Below are positions 24,245 through 36,008 of a DNA stretch of 64,000 bases, in pieces. Source of the DNA: Hemerocallis citrina (taxonomy: Eukaryota > Streptophyta > Magnoliopsida > Asparagales > Asphodelaceae); contig CM030366.1 in NCBI GenBank assembly GCA_017893485.1, positions 47,056,283 through 47,120,282 on the forward strand, written 5' to 3'. Below the pieces are notes generated by a model. It made no database searches, was not told where the DNA came from, and saw nothing but the letters and a program-made list of their open reading frames with translations. Positions within the stretch are counted from its first letter, which is position 1. Each line of letters opens with the position of its first letter. Position numbers and translations under genes: made by a program.

Positions 24245-25741
24245 TGTAACACCCTAGATTTGATTTATAAGATTTTGTGATTTTACGTGTTGTGCACGTA
24301 TGATTTCGTTTGTATAATTTCTCGTATAAAATATTTTTTTATATAGTAATTGTTCTCTTTATTTTTCTAAAATTATTCTCTTTAAAAGCCTAATTTAAAT
24401 CTAGGCCTAATTGTCCTTTTTAAACCCACTATATTTATTAATTATTTAATTATTTTGAGCCCATAGTTAGTTTGGCCCATTAGTGAGCCCATTTACTTTA
24501 ATTCTCTTTTGAAATGGTCTAACTTGTAGTGTAGACTCATTTTATGGACAATTAAATTTGTCACATGAACAAATTTGTAAATGGGGGGTAATAGGTGGCA
24601 CGTGCATGCAATGAAAGTGTGCATTGCACACCATTTTTCCCTTGGCCGGATTGTGATGGAGTGAGTGGGAGAGATGGAGGTGGTGGAGAGGTAGTTGTTC
24701 ATCATGGGTAGTTTATATAACTCCCTATCTCATTGCACCTAAAAGAAAGAATAAAAAGAGAGAAAAAAAAATTCAAGTTGTGAGACAAAAGATTGAGGAG
24801 TTTTTTTGTGAGTTGAAAAGAGAAAGAGTGAGAGTTTAGTGAGTTCTAAAAAAAAATTGAGTGTGCTTGTGTGTGTTCCATCAAGAGGAGGTCGGCCAAT
24901 CTATCCTAGGAGCAAGGAGCTTGCGGCAAACACCAAGGAGCAAAGCTTGGACTCATCAAACACTAGGAGGAGAAGGCCCTTTTGTGCATTCTAGGAGTTT
25001 TCCCTAGGACTTTTGTGAATTTTCTCTCCAAATAAGGTGGGTATTTTTCATGCTTCTAATCTAGTTACCATGCTAGGAATAAATTGCTACTAAGAGAAAA
25101 CTAAGTGATTTGGACTTATGGTTGTTTTGAGATGAAATGATAAAATAGAGAATGATTGATAAATGATTGCTAAATTGAGAATTAAAGTGTTAGAAATTAT
25201 CATCTTACCACGCTATATATTTATGAGTTATGCTTTATGGAGATTTTGTGCTTGTGAGACAAATAATTAATTAAATGCATCATGGATAATTGTTTGTTTG
25301 AATTAAAGTTATATTAATGTAGAAAAATGAGAATTGGTATCCTAAAAATGTTGTAGGTTGATTAATGAGTAAAAGAACAAAGAAATAAGTTGTTTTGTGA
25401 AAATCTAATTCTTGAATTATGTAGAAATGTATATCGTTCTCAATGTCGAAACTATGAACATAGAACATGAAATAAGACCGAAAAATGCATTTTTATAAGA
25501 TAAATAATGGTTTTAAAGTAACTGGTTTACTGTAATTTCATAGAGATTAAAATTTGGAAAGTTTTGAGTTCAAAAGAGAGGAAAAAGAAACAAAATCGTT
25601 TTGAGAAGTGGTGAAATTAGAAATGAACAAAGAACTGAGTTATAAACAACCCATCTCAAATTGTGACAATCTGGCCACTTAGACCATTCGTTCGGAAGGT
25701 GTTTCAGTCGCTACAGTAGCGTGGGGTTGTCTCTGGTCTCG

Positions 25742-25751
25742 GGTTCGATCC
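25742..25751 (+). promoter_or_regulatory. tRNA-like module 1 (B box only) in 5' LTR of A
   Basis: GGTTCGATCC is a good Pol III B box. No convincing A box lies upstream at tRNA spacing; the counterpart in element B has both. Confidence 0.45.
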
Positions 25752-25850
25752 TGAGTAGAAGCTTTATTTTTTTTTATTTTGTTAAAAATCCCGAATGCCC
25801 AAAAATTAATACACATGGGTTAAAACCCAGTTCTTGTTGCCTCTGTGGTT

Positions 25851-25905
25851 TGGCGCAGTGGTCTCAGATGGCGCCTTTCTTGCCGCTGGTTGTGGGTTCG
25901 AATCC
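25851..25905 (+). promoter_or_regulatory. tRNA-like module 2 (A and B boxes) in 5' LTR of A
   Basis: An A-box-like TGGCGCAGTGGT starts at 25851 and a perfect B box GGTTCGAATCC at 25895, a spacing of 44 as in tRNA genes. The same pair recurs in the 3' LTR (34354, 34398), and a matching pair with the same spacing is in element B. The stems are too degraded for a functional tRNA, so it is a tRNA- or SINE-like relic or a live Pol III promoter. Confidence 0.6.
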
Positions 25906-27516
25906 GGGTGTGGGCTTAGTGTAAAAAGGGGGTTTTTAGGAGTAATTAATATTTTGAGTTTTAAAGATAAATTAAAAATTTAGAAAAAAATATGGGAAAA
26001 TTCCTATAATTATTTAGAGTTTATGAAATAAATTTTCTAAAACTTTTGATGAAATGTAATTAAAATTTTTATTTGGGACTATTTTCAAGAAAGGACTCGT
26101 TTATTTTGAGAAAGAAAATAAATAAGTTGTTTGAAGAAATTCGAAATGAGACTTAGAAATGAGAAATTGTGACTTGTGAAATAAAAGTATGGATTGGTGG
26201 AATTAGTATGGATTTTAAAATAAGATTAAGAGAATTATGTGGAAAGCACAAATTGTTGAATGTGACTAGTTGGGAAATTTGAATTCTTTTGGTTATGCAT
26301 GATAGTGTACATGAAATTAAAAGTGAATGTTCGATAAGTTATGAAAGATATTACGAATACGAATACATGAATGCTATGAATATGGAATGAGAATTTTGTT
26401 AGTCATGAAAGAGAACTTATGAGTATGAAAGAACTCAATATTGTGATTATGAGTTGAAATTAAGAACTAGGGAGTAGCTAAGCCTCATACCGGCTATAAA
26501 AAAAATGTTGATATGATATTTGGGGTGAAAGACCAGGTTTGGGTCAAATGTGTTGATTGATGTTTAAGACCAGTATAGAGAAAAGAGTTAACCCTAGAAA
26601 TTGATTTTTGTTCATGATTTATACAATTAAGGACCAAACAATAGAGAAGACGTGATAAAAGTAAGAGAAAAATATAAGTATGAGGGCCTCGAGTCTACGG
26701 TGTGAGAGTGATTCATAGGTTGCCTACTTGATGAGTCAAGTCTTGGCATGGAAACTACTCCGGAATTATCGAGATCGTGGTGATGCTTGTGGGATGTTTG
26801 ATTGACTACGGGTGGTGCCATGGTCCATGACAGAGGCTGAATTGACCATAGGCTCTGCATGATGCGTCATGTCACGACGTGGGATTTCCCTTTAGGCTAT
26901 CTGAAAATGGGCTCGTAACTCATAGGACATCTAGGATACTTACCGTAGTTACAGTAGTAGAATAAGTCATGGCGAGGGATCGAACCCTACAAGTTGAAGA
27001 ACGATTAAGGGCTTGCCCTCGGACCTATGTAGTATGAGATACATAGAATCCGAACAAGTGCACATTAGTTTCATCTAATAATAATAATAATGAATTGCAT
27101 TAAGGACTAAGCGCACAGTCATAAAACGACATCAATAGGATAGTGCCCTTAGCTTTGTTCGTGAACAAGTTTGTGGTTTATTAAGTATTGAGAATCATTA
27201 TATTGTTTCGGCATAGAGAGGTTGGTCGTGTATGATATTTCGTCAGTTGAATGAACTGATGTGCCCACAGTCTTTATACAGGGTAAAGGGATTGACAAAG
27301 AGTAAAGTATGCAAGCAACATAAAGAATGTTTCAAGTGTTGTACATTTATTTATGTAATTGTTGTAAATTGCTTCCGCTATTTAAAGTGTAAATGTAATT
27401 GTAACTCTGATGTAAAGTAAAGTTTAACTTTCCTTGTAAAATTGTACGAAGAGAAGTGTAAAGATCCTCTAGAACTTCGAATTCAGTCGGTTTTCGAATT
27501 CAGGGTGTTACAGATC

Positions 27517-27529
27517 TGGTATCAGAGCC
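27517..27529 (+). other. Primer-binding site, tRNA-iMet, element A
   Basis: TGGTATCAGAGCC starts four bases inside the 5' LTR, the standard plant initiator-Met primer site. Confidence 0.92.
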
Positions 27530-27671
27530 ATGCTTCCAAGTAGTCCAAATTTATAAGGAACGACACCCTAGAGTGGACATTAGAGCATGTGTTGAGTCTA
27601 GAGATTTAAATTTAAGTCACTTACATTTGTGTTGCTCTATGATTTATGCTTCTTCTTCTTCTTTTCCTAAG

Positions 27672-28077
27672 ATGGCGGACCACTTCGACCCTGCTGGAGG
27701 CGACGGTTGGCACATTGTTGAAGAAGATTACTACCCGGACAAGCTGATTCAGACGAAGAAGATCCTGAAGAATTTGAAGAGGAATGGCCTGAGTCCAGAT
27801 AGATCACTCCACCTCCAGATTCATCTGATGATTTCTCTGACGTGGAAGAACCAGTTCGGGGTAGTCTCATTGTATCTCTTCGAGGCAGGTAGAGACTCAA
27901 CGGGAGAGAATCGGGCTACTGGAGACTCAGTTGGCGAAGTGCAAGGATGATATTGCAATTCTCAGTCATCGTGTTTGGGAACTCGAGAAGAGGAAAAACA
28001 TGTATGATGTACTGAAGAAGGAAGTGGAGGAACTACAGGAAGAGCTTCGTGAAGCCAGGAGGAACCGTAGGAAATAG
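27672..28077 (+). pseudogene. Extra ORF upstream of gag in element A (acidic plus coiled coil)
   Basis: Starts MADHFDPAGGDG. It has an acidic middle (Asp/Glu-rich, PPPDSSDD) readable after a frameshift near 27745, and ends in a heptad-patterned helix (ERIGLLETQLAK, SHRVWELEKRKN, EEELREARRNRR) that stops at 28077. Element B has the same protein at 56883-57397 with close identity in the helix. No known family is recognised. An acidic head joined to a coiled coil could mediate assembly or partner binding, but that is inference. Position between primer site and gag implies it is the first ORF on the genomic RNA. Confidence 0.6.
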
Positions 28078-28205
28078 ACTGTTGTATCTTCTTACTGCTT
28101 TCTTCTAATGTTAGAAATGTTTTAAATTCGAATGTATAAAGTTTGAAATTCAATGAAATGAAAAGTTAAAATTCATGTTTTTCTATGGATCTTTTGCATC
28201 AGAAT

Positions 28206-29188
28206 ATGGCTAGAAGAGGAGCTCAAAATGGTGAAGGTCTGGACTTGGAAACGAAATTAGCGAGGGTCTATTAGACACTCAACGCTGTTGCCATGAATTA
28301 GAATCAAGGAAGACGAATCCAGTACCCAAAGCAATCAAACTCGTGGAATCATTTAAACGGATGAAACCACCAGTATTCGAAGGGAAGTCAGACCCTGACG
28401 CGGCTGACAATTGGATCTGCCAGGTAAAGACTATCTTCGAAGTCTTGGAGACTCCGGAGGGCAGTAAGGTGAAGTTGGCGGTACTGCAGTTCGAGAAGGA
28501 TGTGGCTGTATGGTGGCAGTCAATGAAGCAGACGAGGGGAGATGTTGTTCTTGGCTAGGAGGAATTTTTGGAGGAATTCCATAGTCGTTATTTTCCATCA
28601 GACGTCCAGGAGAAGAAAGCCATGGAATTTCTAGCGCTGCAGCAAGGTGGTATGTCGGTTAGAGAGTATGAGACGAGGTTCAATCAGCTCACGAGGTATG
28701 CTCCCGAATTGGTGATGGACGAGGCGAAGAAAGCTTGAAAGTTCGAGCACGGTTTAAGACCAAGTCTGAGATCCATGATGATACCCCTTGGTATCCGGAG
28801 GTTTAACAAGTTGGTCAAACGAGCTGCAGCTACGGAAGAGGACATGGAGCAGTTCCACACTGTTCAGAACAGGAGGAACAACTAGAACGTGGGGAAAAGG
28901 CCCGCAGCTTATGGCAATTTTAGGGGACAACCACCAACTCAAAGGTTCAAACCAATAGGGACGAACGCTGTTAACGTGGCTGGAAGACCCGGAAATAGTT
29001 TTGTGAGACCTCCCGTATGACTTGTTTCAACTGTGGAGATACCGGTCATTACAGATCTCACTGCCCAAAGTTGCGAGATGTTGTACGCAATGGACCAACG
29101 TAGCAAAATGGGAAGAAGCTGTACCAGTAGGGGCGAGTATTTGCCTTGAATAAAGCTGACGCCGATGAGGTGGATAATGTCATCACTG
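28206..29188 (+). pseudogene. gag: Tekay Gag, element A (broken)
   Basis: Starts MARRGAQNGEGLD. The capsid-like retrotransposon gag domain (FKRMKPPVFEGKSDPDAADN... VWWQSMKQ, then EKKAMEFLALQQGG) covers about 28340-28730. A zinc knuckle CFNCGDTGHYRSHC lies near 29022-29063. Stops occur at 28272, near 28556, near 28736 and at 29101. The frame can be followed to 29188, where a probable intron begins. Gag forms the particle; this copy cannot make full-length protein. Confidence 0.85.
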
Positions 29189-29281
29189 GTACGAGGGGGG
29201 ATGTTTAAGAGTGTTTTCTGTTGTTTCTTTTTCCCGCTTTAATAGTGAACTGTTATGTAACGAGTGTGTGTTATGTAATAG
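29189..29281 (+). other. Probable spliceosomal intron between gag and protease (element A)
   Basis: Donor CACTG|GTACGA and acceptor GTAATAG|GAG. Removal joins VITG to [16 protein letters not shown] in one frame and removes an in-frame stop. Element B has an 89-bp equivalent at 55747-55835 with the same donor and a CAG acceptor. The alternative is a natural gag stop with reinitiation at the ATG inside the interval. Confidence 0.5.
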
Positions 29282-32200
29282 GAGAACTTTATTTGAATGG
29301 AAAGAAGGCTGTTGTTTTGTTCGATACTGGGTCCTCTCATACTTTTGTGTCACCAAATATGCTAAAGTTTTGGGAGTCGAACCGAAAGTCTTTCCAGGCA
29401 AGGTCTTGGCGGTAACTACTCCATTAGGGGAGACTCTAACCGCTGATCGGTACTATGCAGACTGCGAGATCGTAATTGGGAACAGAATTTTCGGGATTGA
29501 TTTGATCGAGCTAACTATCTTGGGAGTCGATGTTATCATTGGCATTGATTGGATGTCGGTGTACAGTGCAAGCATCGAGTGCAAGACCAAGGAAGTATCA
29601 GTGAAGGCTCCAGGTGGACCTGAAGTCACTTTCCAAGGGAAGAAGAAGTGTTGCAAGTTGGTTGCAGCCATCCGCAGGGAGGAAATTCCTGTTGAAGTGC
29701 AAGGGATTCCTGTGGTTTGGGAATATCCGACTGTGTTCTTGGATGATTTACCCGGATTACCTCCGCAACGTAATGTAGAGTTCAGCATCACTATTCAGCC
29801 GGGGAGTGCACCCATTTCCAAGGCACCGTATAGGATGGTGCCTATGGAGCAGGATGAGATCAAACGACAGATTGAGAAACTATTGGAGAAAGGCTTTATT
29901 CAACCGAGTGCGTCACCTTGGGGAGCACCGGTGCTGCTGGTAAAGGAGAAGGATGGTTCGATGAGGATGTGCATCGATTACCAGGAGCTGAATAAGGTCA
30001 CTGTTCAAAATAAATATCCGATTCCAAGAATTGATGACTTGTTCGATCATCTACAAGGGGAAGTTGTTTTCTCCAAAATAGATCTTCGATCAGGATATCA
30101 TCAAGTTTGAGTGAAAGCTGAAGATGTGCATAAGACTGCGTGTAGAACTCGACACGGGTATTACGAATTCTTAGTTATGCCGTTTGGAGTGACAAATGCA
30201 CCTGCAATTTTCATGGATATGATGAACAGAGTTCTAAGGCCGTTTATTTATTCTTTCCTCGTGGTATTTATCGACGATATTCTTGTGTACTCCAAGTCGG
30301 AGGAGGAACACACGGAGCATCTGGCAGAAGTTTTAAGGAAGCGCGATTTCTGGAAATCTGAAGTGGAGTTCCTAGGTCACATCCTTTCTAAGGAGGGAGT
30401 GGCAACTGATCCGCAGAAGATAGAGGCGGCGAGAGGCTGGGCAAGGCCTACTACAGTAAAGGAAATTAGGAGTTTTCTTGGATTGACAGGATACTACAGA
30501 AGGTTCATTTAGGGCTATGCTCAGATAGCCGTGCCGCTCACTGGTCTGACCAAGAAGAATATGAACTTCAAGTGGACTGAAAAGTGCGAGGTAAGCTTTC
30601 AGGAGTTGAAAGAGAGGCTGACTACTCTACCCATTTTAGCTTTGCCTAGAGTAGGTGTTGAATACTATGTCTACAGCGATGCTTCACATCGTGGGCCTGG
30701 TTGTGTCTTGATGCAAGAAGGGAAAGTGATCGCATATGGGTCTAGACAACTAAGACCGCATGAGAAGAATTACTCGACTCATGATCTGGAGTTGGCTATG
30801 ATTATCTTCGTCTTAAAGCAATGGAGACATTATGTGTACGGTGAGAAATTGAACGTGTACACAGACCACAAAAGCTTGAAGTACATCTATCAACAGAAAG
30901 ATCTGAATCTGAGGCAAAGGAGATGGCTGGAGGTGCTTGAGGACATTCGTCCGGAGAATAAGTACCATCCTGGGAAGGCTAATGTTGTTGCTGATGCACT
31001 TAGCCGCAAGAGCAGTCTAGCTAGTTTGATTACATCTCAGAGGCAGCTTGCAGAGGAGTTGGATCGGGCTGATATTGAAGTTGTTCTGCAAGGCTTGGGA
31101 TCATCTTTAGCTCAGTTGAGGCTTAAACCAACGCTAAATGAAAGGATTATCACAAGTCAGAAGGAAGATGCAGAGATTCAGAAGATGAAGGAGCAGGTTG
31201 GTGCCGGCAAGTTGTTGGGATTCCAGATCAGAGATGAGGTGTTGTGGTTTGGAGAGAGGCTGTGTGTTCCGGATCAAGCAGAACTGCGGGAGAGCATTCT
31301 TCAGAAGGCACATGCTACTCTTTTATCTGTACATCCTGGGAGTACCAAGATATATAAGGACATTAGGCAACACTTTTGGTGGTCAGATTTGAAGCGGGAT
31401 GTGGCTAAATTTGTATCGAGGTGTGAGATTTGTCAACAAGTCAAAGCCGAGAATCAGAAACCCGGAGGTCTATTGCAACCGTTACCTATTCCGGAATGGA
31501 AGTGGGATAACATCAGTATGGATTTCATCACGGGTTTGCCCAAGAGTTCCAAGGGCAATGATGCGATTTGGGTCATAGTCGATCGACTGACCAAGTCCGC
31601 TCATTTCTTGGCGATGAAACTCACTGCTTCGATGGAAAAGTTAGTTGAGCTGTATGTTGGTGAGATCTTCAGGCTTCATGGTGTTCCGTTAACCATTGTG
31701 TCTGATCGAGATGCGTGGTTTACTTTGCATTTCTGGAGGAGTCTTCAGACAGCCTTGGGTACCAAGATGGATTTCAGCACTGCTTTTCATCTGCAGACTG
31801 ATGGGCAGACCGAGAGAGTCAACCGTATTCTTGAGGACATGCTTCGGTGCTGTGTACTAGACTTTGGAGGCAATTGGGAAAGACATCTAGCTTTGGTGGA
31901 GTTTGCCTACAACAACAGTTTTAAGACTAGTATTGGAATGGCACCGTACGAAGCTCTTTATGGTAGAAAGTGCAGAACACCTGTCTGTTGGTTCAAAGTT
32001 GGGGAGTGGCAGATGTTTGGGCCTGAGATTGTGCAGCAGACCTCTAAAAAGATTGATCTGATCAAGAAGAGGCTGGTGGATGCTCAGAGTAGGTAGAAGA
32101 GCTATGCAGACAACCGGAGGAGGGACCTTGAGTTTGAGGTTGGTGACTTTGTCTTTCTGAAGGTTTCACCTAGCAAGGATGTGATTCGTTTCAGCAGAGG

Positions 32201-32558
32201 TGGGAAGTTAGCCCCTAGAATTATAGGCCCGTATAAGATATTGAAGCAGATTGGGAAAACTGCTTATCAGTTGGAGTTGCCGGAAGAGTTGTCTCAGGTG
32301 CACAATGTCTACCATGTGTCTATGCTGAGAGGGTACATCCCAGATCCTAGTCACCATTTGCCCGAAGTACCAGAGGGTTTGCAGTTGGATCTGAGCTACA
32401 ATGAGCTTCCGGTTGAGATTATCGATTGTTGGGAGAAAGTCTTGAGGAACAGGACGATATTGATGGTCAAAGTAGTCTGCAGAAACCAGTTGATCGAAGA
32501 GGCTACTTGGAAATCTAAGGAGAGGATTATGAAAGATCATCCTGAGCTTTTTGAGTGA
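29282..32558 (+). pseudogene. pol: Tekay Pol with chromodomain, element A (broken)
   Basis: In order: aspartic protease ([10 protein letters not shown] near 29320), RT ([20 protein letters not shown] near 29920, catalytic FIDDILVYS near 30265), RNase H (YSDASHRGPGCVL near 30670, TDHKSLKYI near 30860), integrase zinc domain ending CEICQQ (31420), DDE core (MDFITGLP 31518, VSDRDA 31700, QTDGQTER 31795), GPY motif (32225) and a C-terminal chromodomain (about 32405-32555). Lesions are a one-base loss in the protease near 29353, TGA at 30108, a 36-base in-frame deletion near 30336, TAG at 30510 and TAG near 32094. The integrase AFHPQTDG motif reads AFHLQTDG. It cannot act by itself. Confidence 0.9.
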
Positions 32559-32642
32559 TTTGTATCTTCTTTTCTTTCTTATCTCTTTGTTGTATTCCTG
32601 TTTCTCACTCTTTAAGTGTAGTTCAGGGGACGGAACTATTCT

Positions 32643-32652
32643 AAGGAGGAAG
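32643..32652 (+). other. Polypurine tract of element A
   Basis: AAGGAGGAAG lies three bases before the 3' LTR. Confidence 0.8.
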
Positions 32653-33205
32653 TGTTGTAACACCCTAGATTTGATTTATAAGATTTTGTGATTTTACGTG
32701 TTGTGCACGTATGATTTCGTTTGTATAATTTCTCGTATAAAATATTTTTTATGTAGTAATTGTTCTCTTGATTTTTCAAAAATTATTCTCTTTAAAAGCC
32801 TAATTTAAATCTAGGCCTAATTGTCCTTTTTAAGCCCACTATATTCATTAATTATTTAATTATTTTGAGCCCATGGTTAGTTTGGCCTATTAGTGAGCCC
32901 ATTTACTTTAATTCTCTTTTGAAATGGTCAAACTTGTAGTGTAGACTTATTTCATGGACAATTAAATTTGTCACATGAACAAATTTGTAAATGGGGGGTA
33001 CTAGGTGGCACGTGCATGCAATGGAAGTGTGCATTGCACACCATTCTCCCCTTGGCCGGATTGTGATGGAGTGAGTGGGAGAGATGGAGGTGGTGAAGAG
33101 GTAGTTATTCATCATGGGTAGTTTATATTGCTCCCTATTTCATCTAAGCCCTTAATCTCTTACCATTGGATCTAATCCTAGCCCTCCATTCACCCTAAGA
33201 ATTTG

Positions 33206-33213
33206 TATAAATA
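33206..33213 (+). promoter_or_regulatory. TATA box in 3' LTR of A
   Basis: TATAAATA lies 550 bases into the LTR, in the same position as TATAAATA in element B's LTRs. It sets U3 at about 0.55 kb and R-U5 at about 2.8 kb. Confidence 0.7.
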
Positions 33214-34353
33214 CTCCTCCTTCATTAGCTCTCATTGCACCTAAAAGAAAGAATAGAAAGAGAGAAAAAAATTCAAGTTGTGAGACAAAAGATTGAGGAG
33301 TTTTTTTGTGAGTTGAAATGAGAAAGAGTGAGAGTTCAGTGAGTTCTAAAAAAAAATTGAGTGTGCTTGTGTGTGTTCCATCAAGAGGAGGCCGACCAAT
33401 CTATCCTAGGAGCAAGGAGCTTGCGGCAAACACCAAGGAGCAAAGCTTGGACTCATCAAACACTAGGAGGAGAAGGCCCTTTTGTGCATTCTAGGAGTTT
33501 TCCCTAGGACTTTTGTGAATTTTCTCTCCAAATAAGGTGGGTGTTTTTCATGCTTCTAATCTAGTTACCATGCTAGGAATAAATTTCTACTAAGAGAAAA
33601 CTAACTGATTTGGACTTATGGTTGTTTTGAGATGAAATGATAAAATAGAGAATGATTGATAAATGATTGCTAAATTGAGAATTAAAGTGTTAGAAATTAA
33701 TTATCATTTTACCATGCTATATGTTTATGAGTTATGCTTTATAGAGATTTTGTGCTTGTGAGACAAATAATTAATTAAATGGATCATGGATAATTGTTTG
33801 TTTGAATTAAAGTTATATTAATGTAGAAAAATGAGAATTGGTATCCTAAAAATCATGTAGGTTGATTAATGATTACAAGAACAATGAAATAAGTTGTCTT
33901 GTCAAAATCTAATTCTTGAATTATGTAGAAATGTATATCGTTCTCAATGTCGAAACTATGGACATAGAACATGAAATAAGACCAAAAAATGCATTTTTAT
34001 AAGGCAAATAATGGTTTAAAAATTACTGGTTTACTGTAATTTCATAGAGATTAAAATCTGGAAAGTTTTGAGTTCAAAAGAGAGGAAAAAGAAACAAAAT
34101 CGTTTTGAGAAGTGGTGAAATTAGAAATGAACAGAGAACTGAGTTATAAACAACCCAACTCAAATTGTGACAATCTGGCCACTTAGACCATTCGGTCGGA
34201 AGGTGTTTCAGTCGCTACAGTAGCGTGGGGTTGTCTCTGGTTTTGGGTTCGATCCTGAGTAGGAGCTTTATTTTTTTTATTTTGTTAAAAATCCCGAATG
34301 CCCAAAAACTAATACACATGGGTTAAAACCCAGTTCTTGTCGCCTCTGTGGTT

Positions 34354-34408
34354 TGGCGCAGTGTTCTCAGATGGCGCCTTTCTTGCTGCTGGTTGTGGGT
34401 TCGATTCC
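34354..34408 (+). promoter_or_regulatory. tRNA-like module 2 in 3' LTR of A
   Basis: A-box-like TGGCGCAGTG and B box GGTTCGATTCC begin 44 bases apart, as in the 5' LTR. Confidence 0.55.
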
Positions 34409-36003
34409 GGGTGTGGGCTTAGTTTAATAAGTGTTTTTTTGAGGAGTAATTAATATTTTGAGTTTTAAAGATAAATTAAAAATTAAGAAAATATTATGTG
34501 AAAATTCCTATAATTAATTAGAGTTTATGAAATAAATTTTCTATAACTTTTGATGAAATGTAATTGAAAATTTGGGACTATTTTCAAGAAAGGTCTTGTT
34601 TAATTTTGAGAAAGAAAATAAATGACTTGTTTGAAGAAATTCGAAATGAGACTTAGAAATGAGAAATTGTGACTTGTGAAATAAAAGTATGGATTGGTGG
34701 AATTAGTATGGATTTTAAAATAAGATTAAGAGAATCATGTGGAAAGCACAAATTGTTGAATGTGACTAGTTGGGAAATTTGAATTCATTTGGTTATGCAT
34801 GATAGTGTACATGAAATTAAAAGTGAATGTTCGATAAGTTATGAAAGATATTATGAATACGAATACATGAATGCTGTGAATATGGAATGAGAATTTTGTT
34901 AGTCATGAAAGAGAACTTATGAGTATGAAAGAACTCAATATTGTGATTATGAGTTGAAATTAAGAACTAGGGAGTAGCTAAGCCTCATACCGGCAATAAA
35001 AAAATGTTGATATGATATTTGGGGTGAAAGACCAGGTTTGGGTCAAATGCGTTGATTGATGTTTAAGACCGGTATAGAGGAAAGAGTTAACCCTAGAAAT
35101 TAATTTTTGTTCATGATTCATACAATTAAGGACCAAACAATAGAGAAGACGTGATGAAAGTAAGAGAAAAACACAAGTATGAGGGCCGTGAGTCTATGGT
35201 GTGATAGTGATTCATAGGTTGCCTACTTGATGAGTCAAGTCTTAGCGTGGATACTATTCCGGAATTATCGGGATCGTGGCGACGCTTGTGGGATGTTTGA
35301 TTGACTACGGGTGGTGCCATGGTCCATGACAGAGGCTGAATTGACCATAGGCTCTGCATGATGCATCATGTCACGACGTGGGATTCCACTCCAGGTTGTC
35401 TGACATGGGCTCGTAACTCATAGGACATCTAGGATACTTACCGTAGTTACAGTAGTAGATTAAGTCATGGCGAGGGATCGAACCCTACAAGTTGAAGAAC
35501 GATTAAGGGCTTGCCCTCGGACCTTTGTAGTATGGGATATATAGAATCCGAACAAGTGCGCATTAGTATCATCTAATAATAATAATAATGAATTACATTA
35601 AGGACTAGGCGCACAATCACAACACGACATCAATAGAATAGTCCCCTTAGCTTTGTTTGTGAACAAGTTTGTGGTTTGTTATGTATTGAGAATCGTTATA
35701 CTGTTTCGGCATAGAGAGGATGACCGTGTATAATATTTCGTCAGTTGAATGAACTGACGTGCCCACAGTCTTTATGCAGGGTAAAGGGATTGACAAAGAG
35801 TGAAGTATGCAAGCAGCGTAAAGAATGTTTCAAGTGTTGTACATTTATTTATGTAAATGTTGTAAATTGCTGCCGCTATTTAAAGTGTAAATGTAATTGT
35901 AACTCTGATGTAAAGTAAAGTTTAAATTTCCCTGTAAAATAGATAAGTGTTAAGATTCTATGGAATTTCGAATTTAGTATGTTTTGGAATTCAGAGTGTT
36001 ACA

Positions 36004-36008
36004 GATCT
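36004..36008. repeat. Target-site duplication GATCT (right) of element A
   Basis: Matches 24240-24244. Confidence 0.8.

Larger units (their letters stand above)
24245..27512 (+). repeat. 5' LTR of element A
   Basis: 3268 bp. Relative to the 3' LTR it lacks about 92 bp (equivalent to 33139-33230) at 24728/24729, which removes the core promoter. It carries the paired tRNA-like modules at about 25700-25905. Confidence 0.92.
24245..36003 (+). mobile_element. Tekay-type Ty3/gypsy retrotransposon (element A), structurally complete
   Basis: The 11.8-kb element has long LTRs (3268 and 3348 bp) starting TGTAACACCC and ending GTGTTACA, a tRNA-iMet primer site, an extra ORF, gag, protease, RT, RNase H, integrase and a C-terminal chromodomain, then a polypurine tract. 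The domain order RT-RH-INT-chromodomain and the pol sequence fit the chromovirus Tekay/Del clade. The coding region is dead (several stops, frameshifts and an in-frame deletion), and the 5' LTR has lost its TATA box. It inserted into the lone LTR described at 22068/36009. Confidence 0.93.
32656..36003 (+). repeat. 3' LTR of element A
   Basis: 3348 bp. It retains the core promoter missing from the 5' copy, and its tRNA-like module 2 has an A box at 34354 and a B box at 34398. Confidence 0.92.

Noticed and set aside
25698..25920. Functional tRNA genes in the Tekay LTRs
   Set aside because: A and B boxes are good, but T-stem and acceptor pairing fail after two or three base pairs, and no clear anticodon arm or terminator T-run follows. 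Treated as tRNA-like modules only.
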